Below are positions 26,367-34,865 of a DNA stretch of 64,000 nucleotides, piece after piece; the first letter of the stretch is position 1; every line of letters begins with the position of its first letter. The position numbers were made by a program, and so were the translations under genes. Source of the stretch: Burkholderia sp. TSV86 (GTDB lineage Bacteria; Pseudomonadota; Gammaproteobacteria; Burkholderiales; Burkholderiaceae); assembly GCF_001522865.1 (NCBI RefSeq), contig NZ_LOWB01000039.1:1-64000 (forward strand), read 5' to 3'. The notes under the pieces were generated by a model. The model searched no databases. It saw only the letters and a list, made by a program, of their open reading frames with translations, and was not told the DNA's origin.

Positions 26367-26621
26367 ATGAAAAAAAATTATTTAAAATATCTGACGGTTT
26401 TTAGTTTTTTGATTTTCGATTGCGTGCACGCCGACAACCCTTCTGAGAAAGAGGCGCGCGGCGGTGTCAACCGCTCATTCGATGAAATAAATAAAAGAAT
26501 CAATCGCGATTTCGAGCCGGGCGAGTTGCCGCGATCGGTTCCGCCGAAAACGAGTGCGCAGCAATTCAACGACGATCGCGTGCGCGCGTGCAGTCGCGCC
26601 AAGCCGCCGTGCAGTCCGTAA
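26367..26621 (+). CDS. Small predicted secreted protein under an hrp-type promoter
   Basis: The product is 84 aa. A basic start (MKKNYLKYL) leads into a hydrophobic stretch (TVFSFLIFDCVHA), a plausible Sec signal cleaved near residue 22. The mature part is hydrophilic, with two Cys near the end (RACSRAKPPCSP) that could form a disulfide. The 5' end is much more AT-rich than neighbouring genes. A PIP box with matching -10 lies 145-210 bp upstream. It may be a T3SS-associated periplasmic factor or co-regulated surface protein. I recognise no family. Confidence 0.55.
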   Translation: MKKNYLKYLTVFSFLIFDCVHADNPSEKEARGGVNRSFDEINKRINRDFEPGELPRSVPPKTSAQQFNDDRVRACSRAKPPCSP

Positions 26622-26864
26622 GACCGGCAGCGATGGAGCCGGCACTCGCCGGCGGCGTGACGATACCGGCTCGCGTGACCGCGCCGTGCCTGCTGCCTCT
26701 GTCGCTGCTATTCATCACGGCAGCAAGCGGCTTCGATCGGCCGGCTCACTCACGGCGAAATCACTGTCGTCATGCGCTTCACCAGGCCGCGTACATTTTT
26801 GATGCGTGACCGCCTATTCCGGTGACGGGAACCCTAGACGATGCCAGTTTTCCGGCCAGATGCG

Positions 26865-26884
26865 GCCATGCCGGCATGGCTTTT
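26865..26884 (+). terminator. Likely Rho-independent terminator
   Basis: GCCATG-CCGG-CATGGC (26865-26880) forms a 6-bp GC-rich stem with a CCGG tetraloop and is followed directly by TTTT. It would end the transcript of the 84-aa gene, although it lies only 22 bp before the next gene. Confidence 0.5.
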
Positions 26885-26905
26885 AATTTACAAAAGAAAT
26901 AAGAC

Positions 26906-27490
26906 ATGAATTCATTTAAAAAACTTTCTGATGGGATCGCGCAAGGCGGGAAAGACGTTTGTTGCGGTATCGAGGAAATCGCAATTTCGACGATCAGCGG
27001 CATCGAACATAACGTCAAAGGAATGTTCGACGTGCTCAATAGCCTGCTGCACGGCGATTTCAGACGCGCATTCGACGATCTCGGCGCTACCGTGCAAAAC
27101 GGGGTCCGCAATGCGGAACGCACGGCCGGCGCAATGGTGCGTACCGCCAGCGCGTTGGTTACGACCATCCCCAATGCGGTACTCGACGCGGTGAGCCCGG
27201 ATGCTGCGCGCCTCGTGAGGAAATGCCAGCGGGGTATCGAGAGCGGCATCGAGAAAACCGTCAGCGATATTTACGAGGCCGGTGGCGGCGTGGCGCAGGG
27301 CATGTTCCGGGGCGTGACCAATATTGCCTGCGGGCGCACTGTCGATTGGCTGGAAAGCGGGATAACTGTCCTCGGAAACGCCGCGATGCTGGTTTCGTTC
27401 GCGACGCCTGCCCGCTTGGCGAGCGCGTTCGTCGCGAATACCACCGAACAAACGCTGGCGAGCATCGGCAAGAGGGAGTGTGCGGGCTGA
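26906..27490 (+). CDS. Hypothetical protein beside the T3SS, candidate secreted protein
   Basis: The product is 194 aa with no signal peptide. It is rich in small and amphipathic helices: SDGIAQGGKDVCCGIEEIAI at 7-26, RAFDDLGATVQNGVRNAERT in the middle, and a more hydrophobic C-terminal third (GITVLGNAAMLVSFATPARL). Gly/Ala-rich helices that might insert in membranes, plus position next to hpaA at the edge of the T3SS, make a type III substrate possible. I see no PIP box directly upstream and no recognisable family, so this is a guess. It converges with hpaA. Confidence 0.6.
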   Translation: MNSFKKLSDGIAQGGKDVCCGIEEIAISTISGIEHNVKGMFDVLNSLLHGDFRRAFDDLGATVQNGVRNAERTAGAMVRTASALVTTIPNAVLDAVSPDAARLVRKCQRGIESGIEKTVSDIYEAGGGVAQGMFRGVTNIACGRTVDWLESGITVLGNAAMLVSFATPARLASAFVANTTEQTLASIGKRECAG

Positions 27491-27729
27491 CAGCCCAGCG
27501 CAATGGCGCTCCGATATCGGCAGCACGTCTTTGCCGTATTCGGATCGCCTGCGGCCCGGCAAACCGCGCAAGCGGATGCCGCGGCTGCGGCACCGGCGGG
27601 ACCGCTGCGCCGAGTTGGACCGCTGCCATATGGATGACAGGCTGAAGTATGCCGGAACGACGATGCCAACCCGTCAGGTTCTTGAGCATGCGAAACCGGT
27701 TTATCCGATTCGTTTTTATTGAATCTGAA
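27491..27729. other. Intergenic gap between convergent genes
   Basis: These 239 bp separate the 194-aa gene from the end of hpaA. No gene is supported. A perfect 9-bp hairpin (27729-27737 with 27742-27750, GTGG loop) straddles the hpaA stop and is preceded on the plus strand by a T-rich stretch; it may contribute to termination. Confidence 0.4.
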
Positions 27730-28473
27730 TCATTCGGGTGGCCGAATGATGCCGTGCGGCAAATTCAGCAACGTGAGGCAGACTGCGCGCTCGTGCTGTT
27801 TTGACGTGAGAGGCGCGTCCATCGCCTTGAACAACAGGGGCATTAGGAAGTACGCGCTAGGTGCGTGCGGCGTCAGTTCTTTGCATAGGTCCCATAGACA
27901 TTCCAACGTCGGCGCATGCTCCGTTCCTTTCAAAAGGCCCCGGAGTCGGACCAGATTCATGCAGGCGTGCGCTCCGTGGTTCAGCAATACGTCACGGCAC
28001 GCATCGGCGAACAAGCGATCATCCAGCGCGCCGATATCGTGGAGCAGCGCCATCGACGACGATGATTTTTCCGGGGTGTCGTCCGCATTCCGAAATATCG
28101 AAAGCATTTTGAGCGGTCTGCGTTGCTCCTGACCTTGCTCCTGCTGATTCGGATTGCCGCCGGCACCGTCGCTTGGCGTCGGCGCATCGAGGCTGTCGCG
28201 CCACTCGAGTTCCAATTCATTCCAACATTGCTCGTCGAAATCGTCAGCCGCATGTCTGGTGCGCCGGCGAGTCAATTTGTTGACCGTTTTTCCTGTGCGC
28301 GCGGTGTTCGTCGATGATCTGCGCAAAGGCTCGCGCCCGTATGAGAATCGGATGCTGCCTCGATACAACGTGAAAAATTGGGCGTGACTGGGCACGCTGC
28401 CGGCGTCGCGTTTGCAGTCGGTTCGTCCGGCATGCTCGCAGAAGGCCGGGCGGCTTGTCTGGATGCGAGTCAT
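27730..28473 (-). CDS. hpaA: HpaA-like type III secretion control protein
   Basis: The product is 247 aa and lies directly after sctS, with an ATGA overlap. This is the place of hpaA in the Xanthomonas hrcQ-hrcR-hrcS-hpaA order. A basic cluster RRRTRH (69-74) recalls the nuclear-localisation-like motif of HpaA. A Gln/Glu-rich linker follows, and a helical C-terminal domain (MALLHDIGALDDRLFADACR, then GLLKGTEHAPTLECLWDLC) ends LLNLPHGII. HpaA proteins control the switch to effector export and may themselves be secreted. Assignment rests mainly on position and general layout. Confidence 0.68.
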   Translation of the reverse strand: MTRIQTSRPAFCEHAGRTDCKRDAGSVPSHAQFFTLYRGSIRFSYGREPLRRSSTNTARTGKTVNKLTRRRTRHAADDFDEQCWNELELEWRDSLDAPTPSDGAGGNPNQQEQGQEQRRPLKMLSIFRNADDTPEKSSSSMALLHDIGALDDRLFADACRDVLLNHGAHACMNLVRLRGLLKGTEHAPTLECLWDLCKELTPHAPSAYFLMPLLFKAMDAPLTSKQHERAVCLTLLNLPHGIIRPPE

Positions 28474-28733
28474 GACGGAATCGCGGTGCGCATGATTTCA
28501 TTAGCCAAGCGCAGGATGGCCGCGCATGCCAATGGTGCAGTGACGACGATCGCGAGCATGACCGCAATCAGTTTTGCCGCATGCGACAAGGTCTGATCTT
28601 GCATGGACGTGATGGCCTGCAGGAAAGAAACGGCCAGCCCGACCAGCGCCGCGACGATGACGGGCGGCAGCGAAATGGCCAGGCACAGAAGCATGCCTTC
28701 GGTGGTGAAGCGCGTGAGCGTATGAATATCCAT
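28470..28733 (-). CDS. sctS: T3SS export apparatus protein SctS
   Basis: The product is 87 aa, the usual length of HrcS/FliQ proteins. It has two transmembrane hairpins: MLLCLAISLPPVIVAALVGL, then a polar loop (AITSMQDQTLSHAAK) and LIAVMLAIVVTAPLACAAIL. The QDQTL motif is diagnostic. It forms the export gate with SctR and SctT in the inner membrane. It is encoded 36 bp after sctR and overlaps hpaA by four bases. Confidence 0.96.
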   Translation of the reverse strand: MDIHTLTRFTTEGMLLCLAISLPPVIVAALVGLAVSFLQAITSMQDQTLSHAAKLIAVMLAIVVTAPLACAAILRLANEIMRTAIPS

Positions 28734-28769
28734 ATCGGACTCTTCAGCGTGAGGACTAGCCGACGCATG

Positions 28770-29420
28770 CTATCGATAGGTCAATATCAAGCCATGAACG
28801 AGCGTCGACCAGCCGTCCATCACGACGAACAACAACAGCTTGAACGGAATCGCGACATTGGTGGGCGTGACTTGGTTGAGCCCCATCGCGAGCAGGATGT
28901 TGGCGATGGTCAGGTCCACCACGATAAAGGCGATATACAACAGGAAGCCGATCTTGAAGGCGTCTGCCAGTTCCGTCAGCGCGAATGCCGGAGCGAGAAC
29001 GATCAGATCGTCTTCCCGCAGCTTGTCGGCTTGTTCCTTGGGCCATATCGCCGACGCCGATCGCAACAGAAAACGCTTCTCGCGCTCATGCGCGTGCTTT
29101 TTCAGAAAGTTGCGAAACGGCTCACGCGCGGCGTCGAACGCTTGTATTACCACCTGTGTCGTTTGCATGCCGGTTTGCCGGTTTTCCAGCGTTTTTGCCG
29201 CAGTCATGCCGATCGGCGCCATCACGTAGATCGACACGAGGATGGCGATGCTGTTGATCACCATATTGGGCGGCACCTGCTGCACGCCGAGCGCGTTGCG
29301 CAGCAGTCCGAGCACGACCACGATCTTCGCATACGAGGTGACGACCATCGCAATGAACGGCAGCAGGCTGAGCGCGATGACGATCAGCAGCAGCCCTGTA
29401 ACATCAGTCAGTTGAAACAT
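28770..29420 (-). CDS. sctR: T3SS export apparatus protein SctR
   Basis: The 216-residue product has the diagnostic core TSYAKIVVVLGLLRNALGVQ, then QVPPNMVINSIAILVSIYVM. It also has the C-terminal signature FALTELADAFKIGFLLYIAF and IVVDLTIANILLAMGLNQVT of HrcR/FliP. SctR forms the base of the export gate. I started at ATG 29420, which gives the standard length; the frame extends to 29465, overlapping sctQ. It sits between sctQ and sctS. Confidence 0.96.
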   Translation of the reverse strand: MFQLTDVTGLLLIVIALSLLPFIAMVVTSYAKIVVVLGLLRNALGVQQVPPNMVINSIAILVSIYVMAPIGMTAAKTLENRQTGMQTTQVVIQAFDAAREPFRNFLKKHAHEREKRFLLRSASAIWPKEQADKLREDDLIVLAPAFALTELADAFKIGFLLYIAFIVVDLTIANILLAMGLNQVTPTNVAIPFKLLLFVVMDGWSTLVHGLILTYR

Positions 29421-29694
29421 ATTCGGATGCCATCCGTAGGATTCGAACACCGAGATGTTCTCCAACGGTCACCATTTCTCCATAACCGATCGTTTGCCCG
29501 TGCGCGACAAGACGCAATTGGGCCTTGTCGACCGAGGTTTCCAGCTCGATCACATAACCGCTCCTCAATGAAGCAAGTTGAGCGAGCGAGAGTTTGACGA
29601 TATCGACTTCGAATTGAACCGGCACCTCCAGCTCTCCAATGTGAATCAACTCGTCGGCCGAGCCGGTGAGATCAGATTCGGATGCGTTGGACAT
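29404..29694 (-). CDS. Internal SctQ-C product (alternative translation start)
   Basis: Within sctQ an ATG at 29694 (residue 359, MSNASESDLTGSADELIHIG) is preceded by AAGGAG at a six-base gap, a better RBS than that of the full-length gene. It would give a 96-aa protein carrying only the SpoA domain. Several T3SSs (Yersinia YscQ-C, Salmonella SpaO-S) make such a short form, which binds the full-length protein. The sequence supports it directly; expression is inference. Confidence 0.6.
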   Translation of the reverse strand: MSNASESDLTGSADELIHIGELEVPVQFEVDIVKLSLAQLASLRSGYVIELETSVDKAQLRLVAHGQTIGYGEMVTVGEHLGVRILRMASEYVSTD

Positions 29695-30768
29695 GACGGG
29701 CTCCTTGATAAGCACGAAAGATTGTCGATCGAACTCGACGGCGGCGCATAAGCGGACGAACCCCGGCGCTCCCCAAGCGGCCGTTGCGAAAACGGGCGCA
29801 CGGGGGCCGTCGGACGCATCGAGTAATTTGGCATTCAATGACGGATGCAGCGCGCGCAGGATCACATCGCCCGGTGCGAGCGCGCGCAACGTATCGTATG
29901 CAAGCGGCTTGACGCCGATGATGAGCCGCCCTGGCAGACGCAACGGACCAAGCCGGGCGGCGGGTAGGGGCGGGGTCAACCGCTCGAGCGCCTGTATTGT
30001 TTTGTCGGTATGCAGCACGAATTCGTGGCCGCGCCCGAGCGCCTGACATGACAGCATCAGCAAAGAATGACGGTCATGCTCGCCGGCCGGCGCTTGCCGG
30101 TGTATCGCATGCACGCGCGGTTGGCTCAAGCCGCATGGCGCCAGCAGCGTCAGCATGGGCTCAAGCAACGCGCGTGCGAGCGCTTGCCTCAAATCCGATC
30201 GAGCCGATTCCGCGTTCGGCATTGCCTGTTGCGGGGCGCCTACGGTGCCGGTGCGTGGCGCCGCGGCCGACTCATCGTCTCCCACGGCCGCAGCCAGCAT
30301 CGGGTATGCGTCCAGATCGAAGCCGACGGACACCGTCAACTCGCTTGATTGCACGTTGAACGAAAGCCGCGCGAGCGCCGGATGCTGCCATTCAGGCAAC
30401 CGATCGAGCGGTTCGATGCTCAGATGCGCGATCTCGCAGCACGCCTCTATATACGCAATCAGTCGCTCGTTGCAGAGTATGCGCGTGATGTTCGCCATCG
30501 ACGAATCGATGGCGGGCAGGTTCAACGGACGGTGTTCGACGTCAGCGATCCTCGCGAAGCGCGACAGCGATTCGATTTCAGCAGACTGTGCCGTGTCAAT
30601 GGTCGATTCGATGGGCATTGGCGATGACCTCATCTCGTCCACCGCGGCGTCAAGGCTTTCGGTTTTCGCTTTCGAAGCGTCGAACCAGGCCAATGCAAGT
30701 TGGTTACCATACGAAAATCTCGATTTGGCGCGTTTCACCGCAAGCGCGTAGCGTCTGATCAAGCTCAC
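29404..30768 (-). CDS. sctQ: T3SS cytoplasmic sorting-platform protein SctQ
   Basis: The product is 454 aa. The N-terminal and middle parts are weakly conserved, as in HrcQ proteins. The C-terminal SpoA domain is clear at about residues 375-450 (LIHIGELEVPVQFEVDIVKL, GYVIELETSVDKAQLRLVAH, GEMVTVGEHLGVRILRM). SctQ builds the sorting platform below the export gate with SctK, SctL and SctN. The gene overlaps the end of sctP by 65 nt if the 30768 start is used. An internal start at codon 359 is listed separately. Confidence 0.93.
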   Translation of the reverse strand: MSLIRRYALAVKRAKSRFSYGNQLALAWFDASKAKTESLDAAVDEMRSSPMPIESTIDTAQSAEIESLSRFARIADVEHRPLNLPAIDSSMANITRILCNERLIAYIEACCEIAHLSIEPLDRLPEWQHPALARLSFNVQSSELTVSVGFDLDAYPMLAAAVGDDESAAAPRTGTVGAPQQAMPNAESARSDLRQALARALLEPMLTLLAPCGLSQPRVHAIHRQAPAGEHDRHSLLMLSCQALGRGHEFVLHTDKTIQALERLTPPLPAARLGPLRLPGRLIIGVKPLAYDTLRALAPGDVILRALHPSLNAKLLDASDGPRAPVFATAAWGAPGFVRLCAAVEFDRQSFVLIKEPVMSNASESDLTGSADELIHIGELEVPVQFEVDIVKLSLAQLASLRSGYVIELETSVDKAQLRLVAHGQTIGYGEMVTVGEHLGVRILRMASEYVSTD

Positions 30769-31375
30769 GTTGAAGTGCGCCGCTATGGTCCAACAGTAAC
30801 TGCTTTATTTGCGACACCGAAGTATCGAAGCGAAGTTGCACGAGGATTGGCGAAAACGAGACAGTCAGCCTGGTCGGTCCGAAATGATCTTCATCCAGCG
30901 GAAAATGAATGTGCCATTCGCCGAAATCCAACGTGGCGAGGCCGTTGTAGAGCGATGCGATATGCTGGCCGAGTTTCTCGACGGATGCCGCAGGAATGAC
31001 GCGCCGTTGGGCGATGTCGATTTTTTTCGCTCGCTTATCCGAAAGGCCGGCGCCGGCGCTGGCATTGGAACCGGCATCGGTTCGATAGTCATTGGTATCG
31101 TCGTTGCCGTCCGCGGGCGGCAACGAGGCGGCGGCCAGCGTTGCGTCATCGGTTGCGGTCTGTTGCTCTCGCGGCTGAGCCGAGCCGGGGGCCTGACCTG
31201 CGCTCGAAGCGCAACGGCGCCGTGAGCGTTCCCAGGCGAGCAGAGTAAGACGATTCTCCGCAGGTGCGAGTTTTCGCGACACGGAGCCGGCGGGGAAGCT
31301 GCCGGTTTCCTGGGGCGCATCGGATTTACGTCGAGCGTGCGGTGTGCCGACGCGGTCCGCGTTATGGTTTGCCAT
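30704..31375 (-). CDS. sctP: T3SS substrate-specificity switch / needle-length protein SctP (HpaP)
   Basis: The 223-aa product has a hydrophilic, disordered, Ala/Ser/Asp-rich N-terminal two thirds. The compact C-terminal domain reads ASVEKLGQHIASLYNGLATL, LTVSFSPILVQLRFDTSVSQ and LRACGETRQIEIFVW. This layout and the place between sctV and sctQ match HpaP/HpaC. Such proteins switch export from pilus to effectors. I started at ATG 31375, 15 nt from sctV; the open frame runs further upstream. Confidence 0.8.
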   Translation of the reverse strand: MANHNADRVGTPHARRKSDAPQETGSFPAGSVSRKLAPAENRLTLLAWERSRRRCASSAGQAPGSAQPREQQTATDDATLAAASLPPADGNDDTNDYRTDAGSNASAGAGLSDKRAKKIDIAQRRVIPAASVEKLGQHIASLYNGLATLDFGEWHIHFPLDEDHFGPTRLTVSFSPILVQLRFDTSVSQIKQLLLDHSGALQRELDQTLRACGETRQIEIFVW

Positions 31376-31389
31376 CCTACGTTTCGCCT

Positions 31390-33483
31390 TTAGATGGTGA
31401 CCCGGCCGAGTGGCTTGAGTTCGATTTGCTCTCCAAGCTCCTGGTACGAATAAACCGACAGCCACGGCAGCCTAGTTTCGATCATTCTTCGCACATAGCG
31501 TCGGATATCCATCGAGGTGACCACGGCGATCCGGTTGCGAGGCGAATCATGAATCAGCGATTCGACCTGGTTGACCAGGATGTTGATTTCGTCGGGCGGC
31601 AGCGCAAGATAATTGCCGGTCGGAGTTTGCTTGATTGATTGCCGAATATGTTGCTCAACGGGCAAATCGAAAAGCACCGCGCAAAGCGCAGGCTCTCCAT
31701 TAGCTGCTTGATGCGCCAGCAAGTGAGACATGTCGCCGCGCACGTACTCGGTGAGCATCAGGAGATCCTTCTCCTTGGGTCCCCATTGAATGAGGCTCTC
31801 CATGATCGATCGGACATTACGGATCGGAACCTGCTCTTCGAGCAGCCGACGGAAAACTTCCGCGATACGTTGCGGCGGAAGCACCTTTTGAACTTCGGCT
31901 ACCAAGCCGGGATAGTCGACTGCGGCTTGATCCAGTATCCATTGCGTCTCCTGAACGCCTAGAAACTGCGGCGCATGATGTCGAATCATCGCAATCGCCG
32001 CATGAGCGATCACGCGTTCGATGCGCCAGACTTCCGACTTGGGCGGCGCAGCGCGCTCGTCCGTCCAGCGCGTTGGCGTGCCCGTTGCGTCGATTGAACC
32101 GAACGTTTCCGCATTCGGCGCCGGCGGCGTTGCGTCATTCGCCGCATTCAACGGGTGATACGGCGCGCATCGTTCGGGTTCGGGCAGCATGACCTTGCCG
32201 GGCGGAAGGTCGATCTTCAGCTTGGGCACATCGTGTACGAGAATTTCGCCAGTGGCTTCGGGCAGCGCGGGTTGAGGCCACATCGCAATGCCGGGAAACG
32301 GCAGCCCCAGTTCCTGTTGCAGACGCGCGCGTTCGAGTGCGAACGCGCGCTCAAGTGCGGGCATCGCCAGCCGGGGGACCACGTCCGGCGAAATGCGAAT
32401 GCCGATCGGGCATGCGAATGGCGGAGCGCTGGTCAGAATGGCCGGCATTTCGCTCTTCGCGCCAGGGCGCTGCATCGATTGCAACGCATCGGATTCGGCT
32501 CCCGGCGCGTTGTGCGGATGCTTCGCATTGAGATGATAGGCGGCGATTGCGAGAATGGCGGCGAGCATCACGAAGAGCAGGGAAGGAAATCCGGGCACCG
32601 CGGCGAAGCCGAGCAACAGTACCGCGGTGAAGTACAGCGCGCGCGAATTCGACGTGAGCTGCCGGCCGATTTCGTCGCCGAGCGAGCCGGCACGCGGCTG
32701 GCTTTCATCCACGACGCGCGTGGTCATGACGCCCGCGGCCACCGACAGAAGCAGCGACGGAATTTGCGAAACCATCGCATCGCCGATCGATAGGACCGAG
32801 AAGCGATTCGCCGCTTCGCCCGTCGTCATGCCGTGATAAACGACGCCGACGGCAATGCCGGCGACGATATTGATCAGCGTGATGACGAGCCCGGCGATCG
32901 CGTCGCCTTTGACGAATTTCATCGCGCCATCCATTCCGCCATGCAGTTGGCTTTCGATGGCGAGCAGTGCGCGTTTGCGGCGCGCTTCGTCGGCGGTCAG
33001 TAGATTGGCGCGCAGATCCGCGTCGATACTCATCTGCTTGCCGGGCAATGCGTCGAGCGTGAAGCGCGCGCCGACTTCCGCCACGCGCTCTGAACCTTTC
33101 GCAATCACGATGAATTGGACCGTCGCGATAATCACGAACACCACCAGCCCGACGACCAAATTGCCGCCGACCACCAGCCTGCCGAAACTTTCGATGATAT
33201 GTCCGGCATCTGCCTTGAGCAGAATGGATTTGGTCGACGCGATGTTGAGCGACAGGCGGTACAGCGTAGTGAACAGTAGCAGCGCAGGAAAGGCCGATAG
33301 CGACACGATATTGGTCACATACAACGTGACCATGAGAAGCGTGACGCTGAGCGTGATATTGATGCCGAGCAAAATGTCTATGACGGCGGGCGGCAGCGGC
33401 AGAATCATGAGCGAGATGATCGCGACGATCAGCAGCGCGACGCCGATTTCACCACCGGCCGGGAGCTTGAGCGATTTGAACAT
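31390..33483 (-). CDS. sctV: T3SS export gate protein SctV
   Basis: The product is 697 aa. It has eight N-terminal transmembrane helices, with the conserved FHIPEP-family stretch GSERVAEVGARFTLDALPGK and MSIDADLRANLLTADEARRK. A large cytoplasmic C-terminal domain carries IRNVRSIMESLIQWG and VRGDMSHLLAHQ. SctV is the nonameric export ring. ATG 33483 (MFKSLKLPAGGEIGV) is chosen; a TTG at 33510 overlapping the sctU stop is also open. It lies second in the sctU-sctV-sctP block. Confidence 0.97.
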   Translation of the reverse strand: MFKSLKLPAGGEIGVALLIVAIISLMILPLPPAVIDILLGINITLSVTLLMVTLYVTNIVSLSAFPALLLFTTLYRLSLNIASTKSILLKADAGHIIESFGRLVVGGNLVVGLVVFVIIATVQFIVIAKGSERVAEVGARFTLDALPGKQMSIDADLRANLLTADEARRKRALLAIESQLHGGMDGAMKFVKGDAIAGLVITLINIVAGIAVGVVYHGMTTGEAANRFSVLSIGDAMVSQIPSLLLSVAAGVMTTRVVDESQPRAGSLGDEIGRQLTSNSRALYFTAVLLLGFAAVPGFPSLLFVMLAAILAIAAYHLNAKHPHNAPGAESDALQSMQRPGAKSEMPAILTSAPPFACPIGIRISPDVVPRLAMPALERAFALERARLQQELGLPFPGIAMWPQPALPEATGEILVHDVPKLKIDLPPGKVMLPEPERCAPYHPLNAANDATPPAPNAETFGSIDATGTPTRWTDERAAPPKSEVWRIERVIAHAAIAMIRHHAPQFLGVQETQWILDQAAVDYPGLVAEVQKVLPPQRIAEVFRRLLEEQVPIRNVRSIMESLIQWGPKEKDLLMLTEYVRGDMSHLLAHQAANGEPALCAVLFDLPVEQHIRQSIKQTPTGNYLALPPDEINILVNQVESLIHDSPRNRIAVVTSMDIRRYVRRMIETRLPWLSVYSYQELGEQIELKPLGRVTI

Positions 33484-33506
33484 ATATGTTCGATTTTCTT
33501 GCGGAA

Positions 33507-34577
33507 TCAACCGTCGTTATGAGCGATGCCGGCATCCGGGCCGACTGTTCCGAGCCAGTGCAGGATGGTGGCCACAGCCTCGAACAACGATTCCGGAATG
33601 GGTTCGTCTATGCCGACTTTATATAGCTCCCGTGCCACCGGCGGATTGCCGATGATGGGCACACCGGCTTCCATTGCCACGCGCCGCAGTTGCGCGGCGC
33701 TTTCGTCGACGCCCTTGGCCACCACTCGCGGCAATAGATCCTCCGGTGGCCGGTAGCGCACGGCCACCGCATAATGGGTGGGATTGACCACCAGCATATT
33801 CGCCGTTTCAACCCGCTTGGATGCAGGCGCAGACGAGACCAGCGCACGCGCGAGGCGGCGGCGCTCCCCTTTGATCAGCGGGTCGCCTTCCTCATTCTTG
33901 AACTCGCGCTTGACTTCGTCCTTGCTCATTTTCATTTCTTTGATGAACATAGCGCGTTGCAGCTTGATATCGACTACGCCCACCAGAACAAAGACGGCGG
34001 CGGCGATCATCAACAGTCTGAGTAATATCTGCCAAAGCAACCCGGGAAGCTCGGCCAGCGGTTGGTACAGAAAGCCGGCAATCAACGGAACTAGCGCTTC
34101 GATGCTTTTCCACATCACGATGCTGATGATGGCCGCTTTAATAACCATCTTCACGAAATCGATCAGCGTGCGTATCGAGAATATCCGCTTGAGACCGCTG
34201 GCCGGATTGACGGCCGCGGGGTTGGGCGTGACCGGTTTCATGGATATCTGGAGGCCGACCTGGGCGGCCGAGACGCTGATCGAAGCAAGGACGGCGGCGG
34301 CCAGACAAGGCACGGTAGCGGTGAGCATGAGTACGGCCATTTTGTAGACCTGCGCGACAATATTCGCCACCGAGTGGTCGCCGTCAATGAGGCCAAGCGG
34401 AATTTTCACGATGCTCCGAAACGCATCGCCCAGATGATCGCCCATCACGATCAGGAGTACGATCGTGGCCAACAGCGTCATCGCCTCGGTAAAGTCGCGG
34501 CTATTCGAGACTTTTCCTTCTTTGCGGCTGTCGCGGAGTTTTTTGTCTGTTGGTTCCTCGGTTTTTTCATCACTCAT
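33507..34577 (-). CDS. sctU: T3SS autoprotease / switch protein SctU
   Basis: The 356-aa product begins MSDEKTEEPTDKKLRDSRKE, the usual start of the FlhB/HrcU family. Four transmembrane helices follow, then a cytoplasmic domain with the autocleavage motif NPTH at 265-268 (VVNPTHYAVAVRY). Self-cleavage between N and P allows the switch in substrate specificity. It is the first core gene of this block; no PIP box lies in the 288 bp upstream, so it may be read from the harpin-operon promoter. Confidence 0.97.
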   Translation of the reverse strand: MSDEKTEEPTDKKLRDSRKEGKVSNSRDFTEAMTLLATIVLLIVMGDHLGDAFRSIVKIPLGLIDGDHSVANIVAQVYKMAVLMLTATVPCLAAAVLASISVSAAQVGLQISMKPVTPNPAAVNPASGLKRIFSIRTLIDFVKMVIKAAIISIVMWKSIEALVPLIAGFLYQPLAELPGLLWQILLRLLMIAAAVFVLVGVVDIKLQRAMFIKEMKMSKDEVKREFKNEEGDPLIKGERRRLARALVSSAPASKRVETANMLVVNPTHYAVAVRYRPPEDLLPRVVAKGVDESAAQLRRVAMEAGVPIIGNPPVARELYKVGIDEPIPESLFEAVATILHWLGTVGPDAGIAHNDG

Positions 34578-34865
34578 CGACTACCTGTCCAAAGCTTGCC
34601 TATTTGTTGCGCTATGTCCGTTTCGCGCATTCGCGACGGCGCATTCATCTTGCGTGCTGGAAATCATGCGGCCCCCCGATGATTCCGGACAACGTTTCAT
34701 GAGTTGAAGATAAACGGGCGGCATGGATGCAATCCATGCCGCTCGCAAGCCATCGAGCATCGATTCGGCTCGTATGTCGTGCCTGCACGTAGGCGCGACA
34801 TATGTGCCGATATCGAGCTTCGCTCTCCGTTTTGCTAATCCGGCTGCATCGCCGGGCATGATGGG
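34578..34865. other. Gap with hairpin between DUF1521 gene and sctU
   Basis: These 288 bp hold no convincing gene. A perfect 11-bp inverted repeat with a 3-nt loop lies at 34718-34742 (GCGGCATGGAT / ATCCATGCCGC). Without a T-tract it may be a partial terminator or processing site that lowers expression of the core genes relative to the upstream secreted proteins. Confidence 0.45.

Noticed and set aside
26201..26404. 68-codon plus-strand frame between the PIP box and the 84-aa gene
   Set aside because: Its ATG lies upstream of the predicted -10, so it would not be on the hrp transcript, and the sequence overlaps the start of the 84-aa gene.
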